Source: Palsa-504 sp050011155 (GTDB taxonomy: Bacteria > Actinomycetota > Actinomycetes > Streptosporangiales > Streptosporangiaceae). From it: a DNA stretch of 64,000 bases. Where the stretch lies: contig JBEKJP010000086.1 in the NCBI GenBank assembly GCA_050011155.1, positions 1-64,000 of the forward strand, given 5' to 3'. This document shows positions 6,024 to 14,719 of this stretch, one piece after another. The first letter of the stretch is position 1. Each line of letters opens with the position of its first letter. The notes under the pieces are model-generated. The model saw only the letters and a program-made list of their open reading frames with translations. It had not been told where the DNA came from and did not search any database. The position numbers and the translations under genes are program-made.

Positions 6024-7844
6024 ATGCGGGACAGCGAGATCGTTGCGGCCATCGTGGCCGGCGACCCAGATGGGCTTGCCGAGGCCTACGACAGGTACGC
6101 GGCGCCGTTGTACACCTACTGCCGCTCTTTGCTGCGCGAGCCAGCCGATGCCGCCGACGCCGTGCAGGACACCTTCGTCATCGCGGCGTCCAAGCTGGCG
6201 GGACTGCGTGATCAGGGCCGGCTCCGGCCATGGCTGTACGCCGTGGCCCGCAACGAGTGTCACCGGCGGCTGCGCGAGAACGCGAGCGCGGCCACCTCGG
6301 CGCTGGACCAGGTACCGGAGATGAGCGATGAATCGGCGGACGTCACGGGCGGCGCCGAGCGCGCCGACCTGCGCACGCTGCTGCGCTCCGCGGTCCGCGG
6401 CCTCAACGCCGGCGAGCAGGACCTGATCGAGCTGCAGCTGCGGCAGGAACTCGACGTCGCGGAGATCGCCGACGTGCTCGGCGTATCCCGTAACCACGCC
6501 CATGCGCTGCTCTCCCGCGCCCGCAGCCAGCTGGAGGTCTCGCTGGGCGCGCTGCTCGTGGCCCGTTCCGGGCGCGCCGACTGCGCCGCGCTGAGCGCGC
6601 TGCTCGAGGACTGGGACGGCCAGCTGAACGTGCTGATGCGCAAGCGCATCAACCGGCACATCGAGCGGTGCCCGGAGTGCACCGAACGCAAGCGCAGGGA
6701 ACTCGCCCCGGCGCTGCTGCTCGGCGCGGCCGCGGTGCCGGCCGTCGCCATGCCGCCCGGGCTGCGGGCCCGGGTGCTCCGGCTGGCCAGCAGCGACACG
6801 CCGGACGCGGTGGCGCACCGGACCGCACTGGCCCACCGGGCCGTGATGTCCGGCGCCGGCGGATTCCCGGCGCCGTTCGACCAGGGCAAGCCGGCCTGGT
6901 GGCGAGCCCGGCGAGCCCAGGGCACCACGGCGGCCGCTGTGATAGTGGCCGCCGCGGTGCTGATCATCCTGGCGGTGACCGGCGTTTTCGGCGGGCACCA
7001 CAGCCAGCTGAGCGCGCTGAACCAGGGCTCGTCCGCCCCCGGATCCACGGGCAGTACCGGAGCTGGCGGTACCGGCCCCGGCGGGACCGGATCGGCTGGC
7101 ACCAGCCCGGGCGGCACCGCATCGGGCGCCTCGGGCTCTGGCCATCCCGGCGGCACCGGCCCCACGGCGGGCGCCGCGGCGCACGTATCCCCCTCACCGT
7201 CGGCGGGCAGCGCGGCGCCACCCGGCGGCCCCTCGCCCGCCGCCTCGTCCCCCGGACCGGCGCCCAGCCATAGCCCGTCCCACTCGCCGGCGCCGAGCCA
7301 CCACCCGTCACCCAGCTCGCCCGCGCCGTCCTCGAGCAGCACGCCTCCTCCCCCGCCGGCCGGGACGCTGAGCGTGGCTCCGCGGACGATCGTGCTCAGC
7401 CCGCTGGGCGGCGGCTCCCTGACGCTGACCGCTTCGGGCGGCGCGGTGAACTGGTCCATCACGGAATCGCCCGGGCTGATCGGCGAGCTAGCCGTCACGC
7501 CGGCCTCGGGGCGCCTGCTCGCGGGCCAGAGCACGACCGTGGGCCTGCGGGTCAGCGCCGCGGCGGGTGCCCAGGCGGCCCAAGTGGCCCAAGTGGCCCA
7601 AGTGGCCCGGGCGGCCCCGGCGGGTGTGACCTTGACCAGCGCTTCCGGGGTTTGCGCGAACTGCACGCTCACCGTCAATCCCGGCGACCTCACGGTCACG
7701 GTCCTCATCGAGATCAACGCCAGCCCGAGCCCGTCGAAGCCGAGCTGCCCGCCATCGAGCTCTCCGCCATCGAGTTCCCCGCCGCCGAGTTCCTCTGGCC
7801 AGGAAGGCGAGACCGGCGGCGGCGGGTGCCGCGAGAGCGGCTAG
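6024..7844 (+). CDS. ECF-type sigma factor fused to a zinc-finger, transmembrane and extracellular domain
   Basis: The 606-aa protein is modular. Residues 1-185 are sigma-70 region 2 (AYDRYAAPLYTYCRSLL, DAVQDTFVIA) and region 4 (LNAGEQDLIELQLRQELDVAEIADVLGVSRNHAHALLSRAR). Residues 212-219 are HIERCPEC, the HxxxCxxC zinc motif of anti-sigma factors. Residues about 301-323 are one transmembrane helix. A Gly/Ser/Pro-rich linker follows, then an Ig-like beta domain (about 450-575) with two close cysteines in ANC and VCANC, and a Ser/Pro tail. The ATG at 6024 is chosen because region 2 begins there; an upstream ATG adds only 31 unrelated residues. Inference: a membrane-held sigma factor activated by signal or proteolysis. 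The 3' end overlaps the convergent Lrp gene by 4 bp. Confidence 0.85.
   Translation: MRDSEIVAAIVAGDPDGLAEAYDRYAAPLYTYCRSLLREPADAADAVQDTFVIAASKLAGLRDQGRLRPWLYAVARNECHRRLRENASAATSALDQVPEMSDESADVTGGAERADLRTLLRSAVRGLNAGEQDLIELQLRQELDVAEIADVLGVSRNHAHALLSRARSQLEVSLGALLVARSGRADCAALSALLEDWDGQLNVLMRKRINRHIERCPECTERKRRELAPALLLGAAAVPAVAMPPGLRARVLRLASSDTPDAVAHRTALAHRAVMSGAGGFPAPFDQGKPAWWRARRAQGTTAAAVIVAAAVLIILAVTGVFGGHHSQLSALNQGSSAPGSTGSTGAGGTGPGGTGSAGTSPGGTASGASGSGHPGGTGPTAGAAAHVSPSPSAGSAAPPGGPSPAASSPGPAPSHSPSHSPAPSHHPSPSSPAPSSSSTPPPPPAGTLSVAPRTIVLSPLGGGSLTLTASGGAVNWSITESPGLIGELAVTPASGRLLAGQSTTVGLRVSAAAGAQAAQVAQVAQVARAAPAGVTLTSASGVCANCTLTVNPGDLTVTVLIEINASPSPSKPSCPPSSSPPSSSPPPSSSGQEGETGGGGCRESG
7578..7604 (+). 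repeat. 9-bp tandem repeat x3 in the sigma-fusion gene
   Basis: GCCCAAGTG is repeated three times in frame, encoding AlaGlnVal units within the extracellular part. Confidence 0.85.
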
Positions 7845-8803
7845 AGGACTGAGCCGGTGCGTTTCAGCGTGCGGATGATGGGCGCGGTCTCGACCGAGGT
7901 CACCCCGGGCAGGGCGGCTAGCTCGCCGGTCAGGTACTCATACAGGTGCTGGGTGTCGCGGAAGACGGCGCTGGCGACCAGGTTGGCCGGCCCGGTGGTG
8001 GCGGCGGCGAACGGGATCTCCGGGTGCGTGGCCAGGGTGCTTCCCGCCTCCTCGAGCCGGGCGGGCTCCACCGAGAGCCAGAGCAGGGCGTGCGTGTTCA
8101 GGCCGAGCACCTGGTTGTCGATGTCCACCTCGAAGTACAGCAGGCCGGAATGCCTGAGCTCGTCGATCCGGCGCCTAACCGTCGACTCGTGCCAGTGGAT
8201 CACGGCGGCGATCGCGGCGTTGCTCGCCCGGCCGTCGCGGGCCAGCTCGGCCAGCAGCGGCTCGTCCGCGGCGAGCAGGGCGCCCCGGGTCCCGTTTTCC
8301 GGGTGCGCGTAGCGCGGGAGCTTCTCGAGCTGGGCGGCGGACAGCGCGCGGGTGGCCTCGCGCCACGGGCCGGGGGCGAAGTTGTGCAGGATCGAGTGGG
8401 CGGAGATCTGCACGACGCGGCGGCTGCCGGGCAGGCCGCGCAGGAACAGGGCGTCGCGCTGCTCCTCGGTACGGGCCTGCAGCGTGCAGACGATCTCCGT
8501 GCCGCCCGAGGCGAGGTGGACCCACCTGGTGTCGGGCCTTCGCGCCAGGGCCTCCGCGATCGCGTCGGCCCCGCCTGGCGTGGTCTGCAGCCGGACGAAC
8601 CAGTCAGTCCAGCCCAGCCGGGATCCGTCGGGTACGCCGAGCACCCGCAGCCCGGCGGCCTCACGTAGCCTGCGGTAACGGCGAGCGGCGGTCTGGTCGG
8701 AGATCCCCGTCACGTCCGCGATCACGCGGAAGGACGCCCTCGGCTCGATCGAGAGGATATGGATAATCTGACGATCCACGGCGTCGATCATCGTTGTTTC
8801 CAC
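7841..8803 (-). CDS. Lrp/AsnC-family transcriptional regulator with two tandem Lrp modules
   Basis: The 320-aa protein holds two Lrp-like units. The first begins DRQIIHILSIEPRASFRVIADVTGISDQTAARRYRRL. The second, from about residue 190, begins EPLLAELARDGRASNAAIAAVIHWHESTVRRRIDEL and is followed by a RAM-type sensor with TGPANLVASAVFRDTQHLYEYL. It is divergent from the MFS exporter at 8925, which is the obvious candidate target. The GTG at 8803 is preferred because a TTGTGC-17-TACGCT promoter would place +1 there. An ATG at 8791 with GGAA upstream is the alternative. Confidence 0.85.
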   Translation of the reverse strand: METTMIDAVDRQIIHILSIEPRASFRVIADVTGISDQTAARRYRRLREAAGLRVLGVPDGSRLGWTDWFVRLQTTPGGADAIAEALARRPDTRWVHLASGGTEIVCTLQARTEEQRDALFLRGLPGSRRVVQISAHSILHNFAPGPWREATRALSAAQLEKLPRYAHPENGTRGALLAADEPLLAELARDGRASNAAIAAVIHWHESTVRRRIDELRHSGLLYFEVDIDNQVLGLNTHALLWLSVEPARLEEAGSTLATHPEIPFAAATTGPANLVASAVFRDTQHLYEYLTGELAALPGVTSVETAPIIRTLKRTGSVL

Positions 8804-8810
8804 GCAAATC

Positions 8811-8839
8811 AGCGTATTCACAGTCGGGATCAGGCACAA
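8811..8839 (-). promoter_or_regulatory. Promoter TTGTGC-17-TACGCT, leaderless for the Lrp-type regulator
   Basis: Minus strand: TTGTGC at 8839-8834, 17 nt, TACGCT at 8816-8811, then 7 nt to the GTG at 8803. It lies in the divergent region shared with the MFS gene. Confidence 0.5.
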
Positions 8840-8924
8840 TCACGCCATGTCGTGGATTTCTTATCCCTAGCTGACCGAGCATGATGGACAGCGCCGGGGG
8901 AAGGCGCGCTGATGGGAGGAACCT

Positions 8925-10496
8925 ATGGATAAGAAGTGGTGGACGCTGGTCGCGGTGTGCGTCGGGGTCTTCATGCTGCTGCTCGACGTCACGATCGTGG
9001 TCGTAGCCCAGCCCGCGATCCAGGACGGGCTGCACGCGGGGTTCAGCGACGTGCAGTGGGTGCTCGACGCCTACGCCCTCACCCTGGCCTCGTTGCTGCT
9101 GACCTCGGGCGTGCTCGCCGACCGGTACGGCCGCAAGCGCCTGTTCCAGATCGGCCTGGTCATCTTCACCCTCGGGTCGCTGCTGTGCGGCGTGGCCCAG
9201 AACCCGCTGATGCTGATCTTGTCGCGGAGCGGGCAGGGTATCGGCGGGGCGATCATGTTCGCCACGTCGCTGGCGCTGATCGGGCAGACGTTCCACGGCC
9301 GCGATCGCGGGGTGGCGTTCGGCGTCTGGGGCGCCATCACCGGCGTTTCCACGGCGCTCGGCCCGGTGCTCGGCGGCGTGATCACCACTGACTGGAGCTG
9401 GCGCGGGATCTTCCTGGTCAACGTGCCGATCGGCGTGCTCGCCGTGGTGCTGACCGCCTGGCGGGTCGAGGAGTCCAAGTCGCCGCACCCGACGTCGCCC
9501 GACTGGGCCGGGTTCGCGCTGCTGACCACCGGGCTGATCAGCTTGATCTACGGGCTCATCCGGGCGGGCGAGAACAGCTGGTCGGACACGGGCGTCTACA
9601 TCTGCCTGGCCATCGCGGCCGTCGCGCTGGCCGGGTTCATCGTGGCTGAGCGGCGCGTCGCGCATCCCATGTTCGACCTGTCGCTGCTGCGCGTGCCGAC
9701 CTTCGCGGGCGGCTCGATCGCGGCCTTCGCGATGAACGGCTCGCTCTACGCCGTGCTGCTCTGGCTGGTCATCTACCTGCAGGACGTGCTGGGTTACTCG
9801 GCGCAGGACGCCGGGCTGCGGCTGGCCATCATCAGCGGCGCCCAGCTGGCCACCGCGGCGATAGCGGGCCGGATCAGCGAGCGCGTCCCCGCCCGCTGGC
9901 TGATCGGTCCCGGCCTGATCCTCGTCGGCGTCGGGCTGATCGTCATGGGCGGCCTCACCGGGCACAGCAGCTGGCCCCACCTGATTCCCGGGTTCATCGT
10001 GTCCGGGCTCGGCGGCGGGATGGTCAACCCGCCGCTGGCCTCGACCGCGATCGGCGTGGTTCCGCCGCAGAAGGCGGGCATGGCCTCGGGCGTCAACTCG
10101 ACGTTCCGGCAGATCGGCATCGCCGCGGGCATCGCCGCCCTGGGCTCGATCTTCAACTCGGCGCTGCAGCACAACCTGGCCAGCGCCTCGGCGGTCGGGT
10201 CCGCCGCGCCGCGCATCGCCACCCTGGTCCGGCAGGGCCAGATCGGCCAGCTGCTGGCCAGCCTGCCGCCAGCGCGCCGCGGGGTGGTCGCCGAGGCCGT
10301 CAGGTCCGGCTTCGCCGCCGGGCTCAACGACCTGCTGATCGTGACCGCGGTGCTCGCCTTCGTCGGGGCGGCGTGCGCCCTGCTGCTCATCCGCAGCCAG
10401 GACTTCGTGCGCACCGGCGGGGAGCCGCAGGCGGCTGCCGCCGTCCCGGGCGGCGGGGCGGAAGCGGATGGTGTCAGCCAGGCCCGTTCGGCATAA
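8925..10496 (+). CDS. MFS drug transporter, DHA2 family (14 TM)
   Basis: The 523-aa membrane protein belongs to the EmrB/QacA-type DHA2 exporters. It has LDVTIVVVAQPAIQ in TM1, motif A GVLADRYGRKRLF after TM2, and motif C GVSTALGPVLGGVI in TM5. About fourteen hydrophobic segments follow one another. The ATG is preceded by GGGAGGAACCT. Such proteins export cationic drugs or secondary metabolites by proton antiport. It is divergent from the double Lrp regulator, suggesting local control. The last ~35 residues are a hydrophilic tail. It converges with rpe, only 15 nt apart. Confidence 0.9.
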   Translation: MDKKWWTLVAVCVGVFMLLLDVTIVVVAQPAIQDGLHAGFSDVQWVLDAYALTLASLLLTSGVLADRYGRKRLFQIGLVIFTLGSLLCGVAQNPLMLILSRSGQGIGGAIMFATSLALIGQTFHGRDRGVAFGVWGAITGVSTALGPVLGGVITTDWSWRGIFLVNVPIGVLAVVLTAWRVEESKSPHPTSPDWAGFALLTTGLISLIYGLIRAGENSWSDTGVYICLAIAAVALAGFIVAERRVAHPMFDLSLLRVPTFAGGSIAAFAMNGSLYAVLLWLVIYLQDVLGYSAQDAGLRLAIISGAQLATAAIAGRISERVPARWLIGPGLILVGVGLIVMGGLTGHSSWPHLIPGFIVSGLGGGMVNPPLASTAIGVVPPQKAGMASGVNSTFRQIGIAAGIAALGSIFNSALQHNLASASAVGSAAPRIATLVRQGQIGQLLASLPPARRGVVAEAVRSGFAAGLNDLLIVTAVLAFVGAACALLLIRSQDFVRTGGEPQAAAAVPGGGAEADGVSQARSA

Positions 10497-10511
10497 AAGG
10501 CGGCGCGGACC

Positions 10512-11204
10512 TCAGCGGCTGGCCCGGGCCCAGGCGGCGTGCGCGGTGGCGCGCTCGGCCTGGGCCCGCAGGGCCTGTACGGCGCGCGCCGGGTCGTCGG
10601 AGCCGTAGACGGCCGAGCCGGCCACGAACACGTCGGCGCCCGCCTCCGCGCAGCGTTCGATGGTCTCCTCGCTGACCCCGCCGTCGACCTGGAGCCACAC
10701 CGCGGCGTCCCGGCCGCCGACCAGCGCGCGGGCCCGGCGCAGCTTGGGCAGCACCATGTCGAGGAAGGGCTGGCCGCCGAAGCCCGGCTCGACCGTCATC
10801 AGCAGCAGCATGTCCACCTCGCCCAGCAGGTCCGCGTACGGTTCGACGGCGGTACCCGGATTGACCGCGAGCCCGGCCCGGGCGCCGGCCGCCCGGATCG
10901 CGCGCAGGGTCCGCACCGGGGCGTGCACCGCCTCGGCGTGGATCGTCACGTTCCGCGCGCCGGCCTCGGCGTACTCCGGGGCCCACCGGTCCGGGTCCTC
11001 GATCATCAGGTGGCAGTCGAGGCGCAGCGTGGCGTGCTTGAGCAGCGACTGGACGACCGGCAGCCCGAGGGTGAGGTTCGGCACGAAGTGGTTGTCCATG
11101 ACGTCCACATGCAGCCAGTCCGCGGTGGCGGCGACGGAATCGGCTTCGTCGGCAAGCCGGGCGAAGTCCGCGGACAAGATGCTGGGCGAGATCTGAACAG
11201 CCAT
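10512..11204 (-). CDS. rpe: Ribulose-phosphate 3-epimerase
   Basis: Rpe interconverts ribulose-5-P and xylulose-5-P in the pentose phosphate pathway. The 230-aa TIM barrel has the family motifs ISPSILSADFA, LHVDVMDNHFVPN (metal ligands), DCHLMIEDPDRW, LMTVEPGFGGQPF and VWLQVDGGVSEE. The ATG at 11204 is the usual MAVQISPSIL start; longer frames upstream are not supported. A TACACT hexamer 10 nt before the start (11220-11215) is a candidate -10. The gene is transcribed alone between a convergent MFS gene and a divergent DUF2786 gene. Confidence 0.95.
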   Translation of the reverse strand: MAVQISPSILSADFARLADEADSVAATADWLHVDVMDNHFVPNLTLGLPVVQSLLKHATLRLDCHLMIEDPDRWAPEYAEAGARNVTIHAEAVHAPVRTLRAIRAAGARAGLAVNPGTAVEPYADLLGEVDMLLLMTVEPGFGGQPFLDMVLPKLRRARALVGGRDAAVWLQVDGGVSEETIERCAEAGADVFVAGSAVYGSDDPARAVQALRAQAERATAHAAWARASR

Positions 11205-11460
11205 AGTGATGCCGAGTGTAGAGTGCCTGGGCGTGACGCGGGTCTTCTCCCCCGCGAGCCGAAGGGCGCCGTCGGCGACTGGACTCCGCCTTCCCCCCGG
11301 ACCCACCCCAGGCGCGAGGAGCCTGCGACGAGCGACGAGGGAAGGAGCCGACTTCAGGGCGCCCGGAGGCGAGCGGGAAAGCAGAGCGGGCTGGCAAATT
11401 GTCGTATGGGGCAGGTAGGGTTCGATACTGAGTTCGACTGGATCGACCTGGAGGTTGCGT
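11205..11460. other. Divergent rpe/DUF2786 intergenic region
   Basis: No gene was recognised. It holds the candidate rpe -10 (11215-11220, minus) and, for the plus strand, TTGTCG (11399-11404) with GATACT (11424-11429) 19 nt later. A purine-rich GAGGAGC/GACGAG stretch occupies about 11310-11390 without a convincing fold. Confidence 0.4.
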
Positions 11461-12189
11461 ATGCACTCGAACCCGCCTAGCGCCCTGCTCGACCGGGTAC
11501 GGAAGCTGCTGGCGAAGGCCGAGGCCGAGGGGGTGACTCCGCCCGAGGCCGAGGCGCTCACCGCCAAGGCGGCGGAGCTGATGGCCAGGTACGGGATCGA
11601 CCGGGCCCGGCTGGCCGCGTCGGAACCTGGTACCGACCGGCCTGCCAGCCGCGTCATCGATATCGCCAACCCGTGGGCGCAGGTGCGGGCGCACCTGCTG
11701 GCAGGGCTGGCCGGCGCGATGCGCTGCCAGTGCGTCCTACTCAGCACGGACAAGCCCGGCTCGCGCATCCACATCTTCGGTTACGCCTCCGACCTGGAGC
11801 GGGCCGATATCTTGTACACCTCGCTCCTGCTGCAGATGGCCCGGGGTCTAGCTGTCGCGATGGTCCCAGCCGGGGTGCGCAGCACCCGGGCCTGGCGGCG
11901 GAGCTGGCTGCTCGGCTTCGTCACCGCGGTCATCACCCGGGTCAAATCGGCCGAGGACCGCGCCGCCGCGGCCGCGGAGGGTGAGACGCAGGCCGGCCCG
12001 AGCACCGCGCTGGTCCTGGCGGACCGGGCCGTGGTCATCCGGCAGCAGCTGGAGCAGGCCTACCCGGTGACCCGCCGGACGCGGATCACCTACAGCGGCC
12101 GCGGCTACAGCGCCGGCTACGCCCAGGGCCAGCAAGCCGACATCGGCAACGCCCGGCTAAAGTCAGCCCGCGCCCTCAACAGCGCCTGA
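11461..12189 (+). CDS. DUF2786 domain-containing protein
   Basis: The 242-aa protein starts MHSNPPSALLDRVRKLLAKAEAEGVTPPEAEALTAKAAELMARYGID, which matches the helical DUF2786 domain. The remainder (DIANPWAQVRAHLLAGLAGAMRCQCV, then two charged helices) is the usual companion C-terminal region. The function of the family is unknown. The ATG at 11461 has GGAGG 7 nt upstream; a TTG two codons earlier is less likely. The 3' end overlaps that of rsmB by 27 bp in convergent orientation. Confidence 0.85.
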   Translation: MHSNPPSALLDRVRKLLAKAEAEGVTPPEAEALTAKAAELMARYGIDRARLAASEPGTDRPASRVIDIANPWAQVRAHLLAGLAGAMRCQCVLLSTDKPGSRIHIFGYASDLERADILYTSLLLQMARGLAVAMVPAGVRSTRAWRRSWLLGFVTAVITRVKSAEDRAAAAAEGETQAGPSTALVLADRAVVIRQQLEQAYPVTRRTRITYSGRGYSAGYAQGQQADIGNARLKSARALNSA

Positions 12190-13737
12190 CCCCGGCTCAT
12201 CACGACGAAGCAGAGCTAGGAAGATCGCGTCGGTGTTGTGGCGGTGCGGCCAGAACTGGGCGAACCGCGGGTCCTGGGCGCGCAGGCCGGGAACCTCGGG
12301 GAGGACAGCGGGCGCGTCGAGGATGGTGACGTCCGGCCGGGCCTGCGCGACGCCGGTGACCACCTCCTGGGTCTCGGCCAGGTGCGGCGAGCAGGTCACG
12401 TAGGCCACTACGCCGCCTGGGCGGGTGGCGTCGATGGCCGCGTTGAGCAGCTGGCGCTGCAAGACAGCCAGCTCCGTTACGTCGTCGGGGGTCTTGCGCC
12501 ACCTGGCTTCGGGACGGCGGCGCAGCGATCCCAGGCCAGAGCATGGCACGTCGGCCAGGACGCGGTCGAAGGTGCCCGGCGCCCATGGGACGCGGCGGCC
12601 GTCCGCCGCGATGACGCCATGACCTGAGCTGCCCGCGCGGCTGAGGGCGTCCCGGACGTGCCGCGCCCGGTGCGGGTGGACGTCCGAGGCGATCAGGTGG
12701 GCACCGCGGGCCGCCGCCAGGCCGGCCAGCAGCCGGGCCTTGCCGCCAGGTCCGGCGCACAGGTCGAGCCAGAGCCGGTCGGGGCCAGCGGCCAGGGCTT
12801 GCGGGACTTCCGAGACTTGCGGGATCAGGGCGACTCGGCTTAGGGCCAGCGCGGCCAGCTGGCTGCCCTCGTCCTGGACGGCCGCACCGCCGGCGACCAG
12901 GGCGGCCGGGTCACCGCCGGCCAGCCGGTAGCCGTACGGCGACCAGGGGGTCCGCTCACCGGCTGGCAGCGCACCGTCCGGCAGTTCACCGGCGGCCGGG
13001 GAGGCGGGTGCCTCGCCGGGGCCGAGGGCGAGCACGACCGCGGGCCGGACGTTGCCGGCGGCGAGGGCGTCCTCGAGTTCGGCCGGGGCGCCCGGGCCCA
13101 GTTCGGCCGGGCCCAGTTCGGACGAGCCCAGTTCGGACGAGCCCAGCGCGTCGCGGAACGCGTCGACGATCCAACCCGGATAGCTGTACCGGACGGACAG
13201 GTGGCCGGATGGGTCCCGGGACCGGTCCGGGGCGACGATCTGGATCCAGGCGTCCAGGTCGCGGGTGGCCACCCGGCGCAGGACCGCGTTGACGAAGCCG
13301 GACGGCCGCGGGCCGCAGACGTCCTTGGCCAGGTCGACCGACGTGGACACCGCGGCGTGCCGGCCGACCCTGGTGGCCAGCAGCTGATGCGCGCCGAGCC
13401 GGAGCACGTCGCGGACCGGCGGGTCGAGCTCGTCCCGGTCGCTGCACGCGGCCAGGATGGCGTCGTAGGTGCCGCGGCCGCGCAGCGTGCCGTAGGTCAG
13501 CTCGGTCGCGAAGGCCGCGTCGCGGCCGGTCAGGCCGCGCTCGGAGAGCAGTGCGGGCAGCAGCAGGTTGGCGTAGGCAGCGCGGTCGGCGACCGCGCGC
13601 AGGACGTCGTAGGCGACGCGCCGGGCCGGATCGGTACGCGGCCGGGCCTGACGGCGCGGGCCGGAACCCGATTGAGCCGAACGGGGCGGGTTATCCGCTG
13701 GCCTGCGGGGCCTCGAGCGCTGGGGATGGCCGGGCAT
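12163..13737 (-). CDS. rsmB: 16S rRNA (cytosine-967-C5)-methyltransferase
   Basis: The 524-aa protein has an N-terminal NusB-like RNA-binding domain (ARRVAYDVLRAV to VNAVLRRV, about residues 38-160) and a C-terminal SAM-dependent domain with LDLCAGPGGKA. The two functional cysteines appear in DVPCSGLGSLRRRPE and VTCSPHLAETQEVV. It methylates C967 of 16S rRNA. The first ~35 residues are basic and disordered. A low-complexity insert with GSSELGSSELGPAELGP follows the N-domain. It begins 1 nt after the fmt stop, so it is last in the def-fmt-rsmB run, and it overlaps the convergent DUF2786 gene. Confidence 0.93.
   Translation of the reverse strand: MPGHPQRSRPRRPADNPPRSAQSGSGPRRQARPRTDPARRVAYDVLRAVADRAAYANLLLPALLSERGLTGRDAAFATELTYGTLRGRGTYDAILAACSDRDELDPPVRDVLRLGAHQLLATRVGRHAAVSTSVDLAKDVCGPRPSGFVNAVLRRVATRDLDAWIQIVAPDRSRDPSGHLSVRYSYPGWIVDAFRDALGSSELGSSELGPAELGPGAPAELEDALAAGNVRPAVVLALGPGEAPASPAAGELPDGALPAGERTPWSPYGYRLAGGDPAALVAGGAAVQDEGSQLAALALSRVALIPQVSEVPQALAAGPDRLWLDLCAGPGGKARLLAGLAAARGAHLIASDVHPHRARHVRDALSRAGSSGHGVIAADGRRVPWAPGTFDRVLADVPCSGLGSLRRRPEARWRKTPDDVTELAVLQRQLLNAAIDATRPGGVVAYVTCSPHLAETQEVVTGVAQARPDVTILDAPAVLPEVPGLRAQDPRFAQFWPHRHNTDAIFLALLRRDEPGSGAVEGAG
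13096..13140 (-). repeat. 15-bp tandem repeat x3 inside rsmB
   Basis: GCCCAGTTCGGACGA units (the first copy has two changes) repeat at 13096, 13111 and 13126, adding Gly-Ser-Ser-Glu-Leu repeats between the two domains. Confidence 0.85.
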
Positions 13738-13738
13738 G

Positions 13739-14719
13739 TCACCCGAACCGCAGGGTTGCGTCCGAGGACCGCGGGCCGCCGGCCCGCAGGCCGCGCGCCC
13801 AGTCCTGGGCGGTCATCCGGCGCTTGCCCGGGGCCTGGACGTCGCCGAGGCGGACCGGGCGGGAGCCCGTGCCGACCAGCACGACGCGGCGGCCGACCTG
13901 GACCTCGCCGGGGGCGAGGTCCGGCGGGTCCGCGGAGCCCGCCGGCCCGGCGTCGGGCTGGTTCCTGTCGTCCGGGGCCACCGGGCCGAGCTTGAGGCGG
14001 ACGCCGTCGAATTCGGTCCAGGCACCGGGGTCGGGCGTCCACGCGCGGATCTGCCGGTCCACCACGTGGGCGGGCAGTTTCCAGTCCACCCGCGCGTCGT
14101 CCGGGTTGATCTTGGGGGCGAAGCTCACCCCCTCGGCCGGCTGCGGGACGGCCTCGAGGGTGCCGTCCTCGATCCCGTCCAGCGTCGCGACCAGCAGTTC
14201 CGCCCCCGAATGCGCGAGCCGGCCGAGCAGCGTGCCTGTCGTGTCCCCGGCGCGCACCGGCTCGGTCAGCACCCCGTACACCGGGCCCGCGTCCAGTTCC
14301 CTGACGATCAGGAACGTACTGGCCCCGGTCACGTCGTCGCCGTGCAGGATGGCGTGCTGGACCGGCGCGGCCCCGCGCCAGGCCGGCAGGATGGAAAAGT
14401 GCAGGTTGACCCAGCCGCGCGCCGGGATGTCCAGCGCGGCCTGCGGCAGCAGGGCCCCGTAGGCGGCCACCGGGCAGCAGTCGGGCCCGATCGCGCGCAG
14501 CCGGTCGAGGAACTCAGGGTCGCGGACCCGGGCCGGGGTAAGCACCTCGAGCCCGGCCGCGGCGGCGCGCTGAGCGACCGGGCTGGCCTCGACCTTGCGA
14601 CCGCGGCCGACCGGGGCGTCCGGACGGGTCACCACCGCGGCGACCTCGTGCCGGGAGGCCAGCAGCGCGTCCAGCACCGGTACCGCCGTGTGGGGTGTAC
14701 CCGCGAAAACCAGCCGCAT
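13739..14719 (-). CDS. fmt: Methionyl-tRNA formyltransferase
   Basis: Fmt formylates the initiator Met-tRNA using 10-formyl-tetrahydrofolate. The 326-aa protein begins MRLVFAGTPHTAVPVLDALL and contains VNLHFSILPAWRGAAPVQHAI with the catalytic Asn/His, followed by TGASTFLIVRELDAGPVY. The C-terminal OB-like tRNA-binding domain is present but ends in a loose tail. The ATG overlaps the def stop by one base (TGATG). Pairing with def, the deformylase that removes the same formyl group, is standard. Confidence 0.96.
   Translation of the reverse strand: MRLVFAGTPHTAVPVLDALLASRHEVAAVVTRPDAPVGRGRKVEASPVAQRAAAAGLEVLTPARVRDPEFLDRLRAIGPDCCPVAAYGALLPQAALDIPARGWVNLHFSILPAWRGAAPVQHAILHGDDVTGASTFLIVRELDAGPVYGVLTEPVRAGDTTGTLLGRLAHSGAELLVATLDGIEDGTLEAVPQPAEGVSFAPKINPDDARVDWKLPAHVVDRQIRAWTPDPGAWTEFDGVRLKLGPVAPDDRNQPDAGPAGSADPPDLAPGEVQVGRRVVLVGTGSRPVRLGDVQAPGKRRMTAQDWARGLRAGGPRSSDATLRFG

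Noticed and set aside
5167..6324. A 385-codon plus-strand frame over the HAD and sigma genes
   Set aside because: It overlaps both recognised proteins in another frame and has no family features.
11310..11390. Structured ncRNA between rpe and the DUF2786 gene
   Set aside because: The stretch is purine-rich with no convincing long stem or match to a known RNA family by eye.
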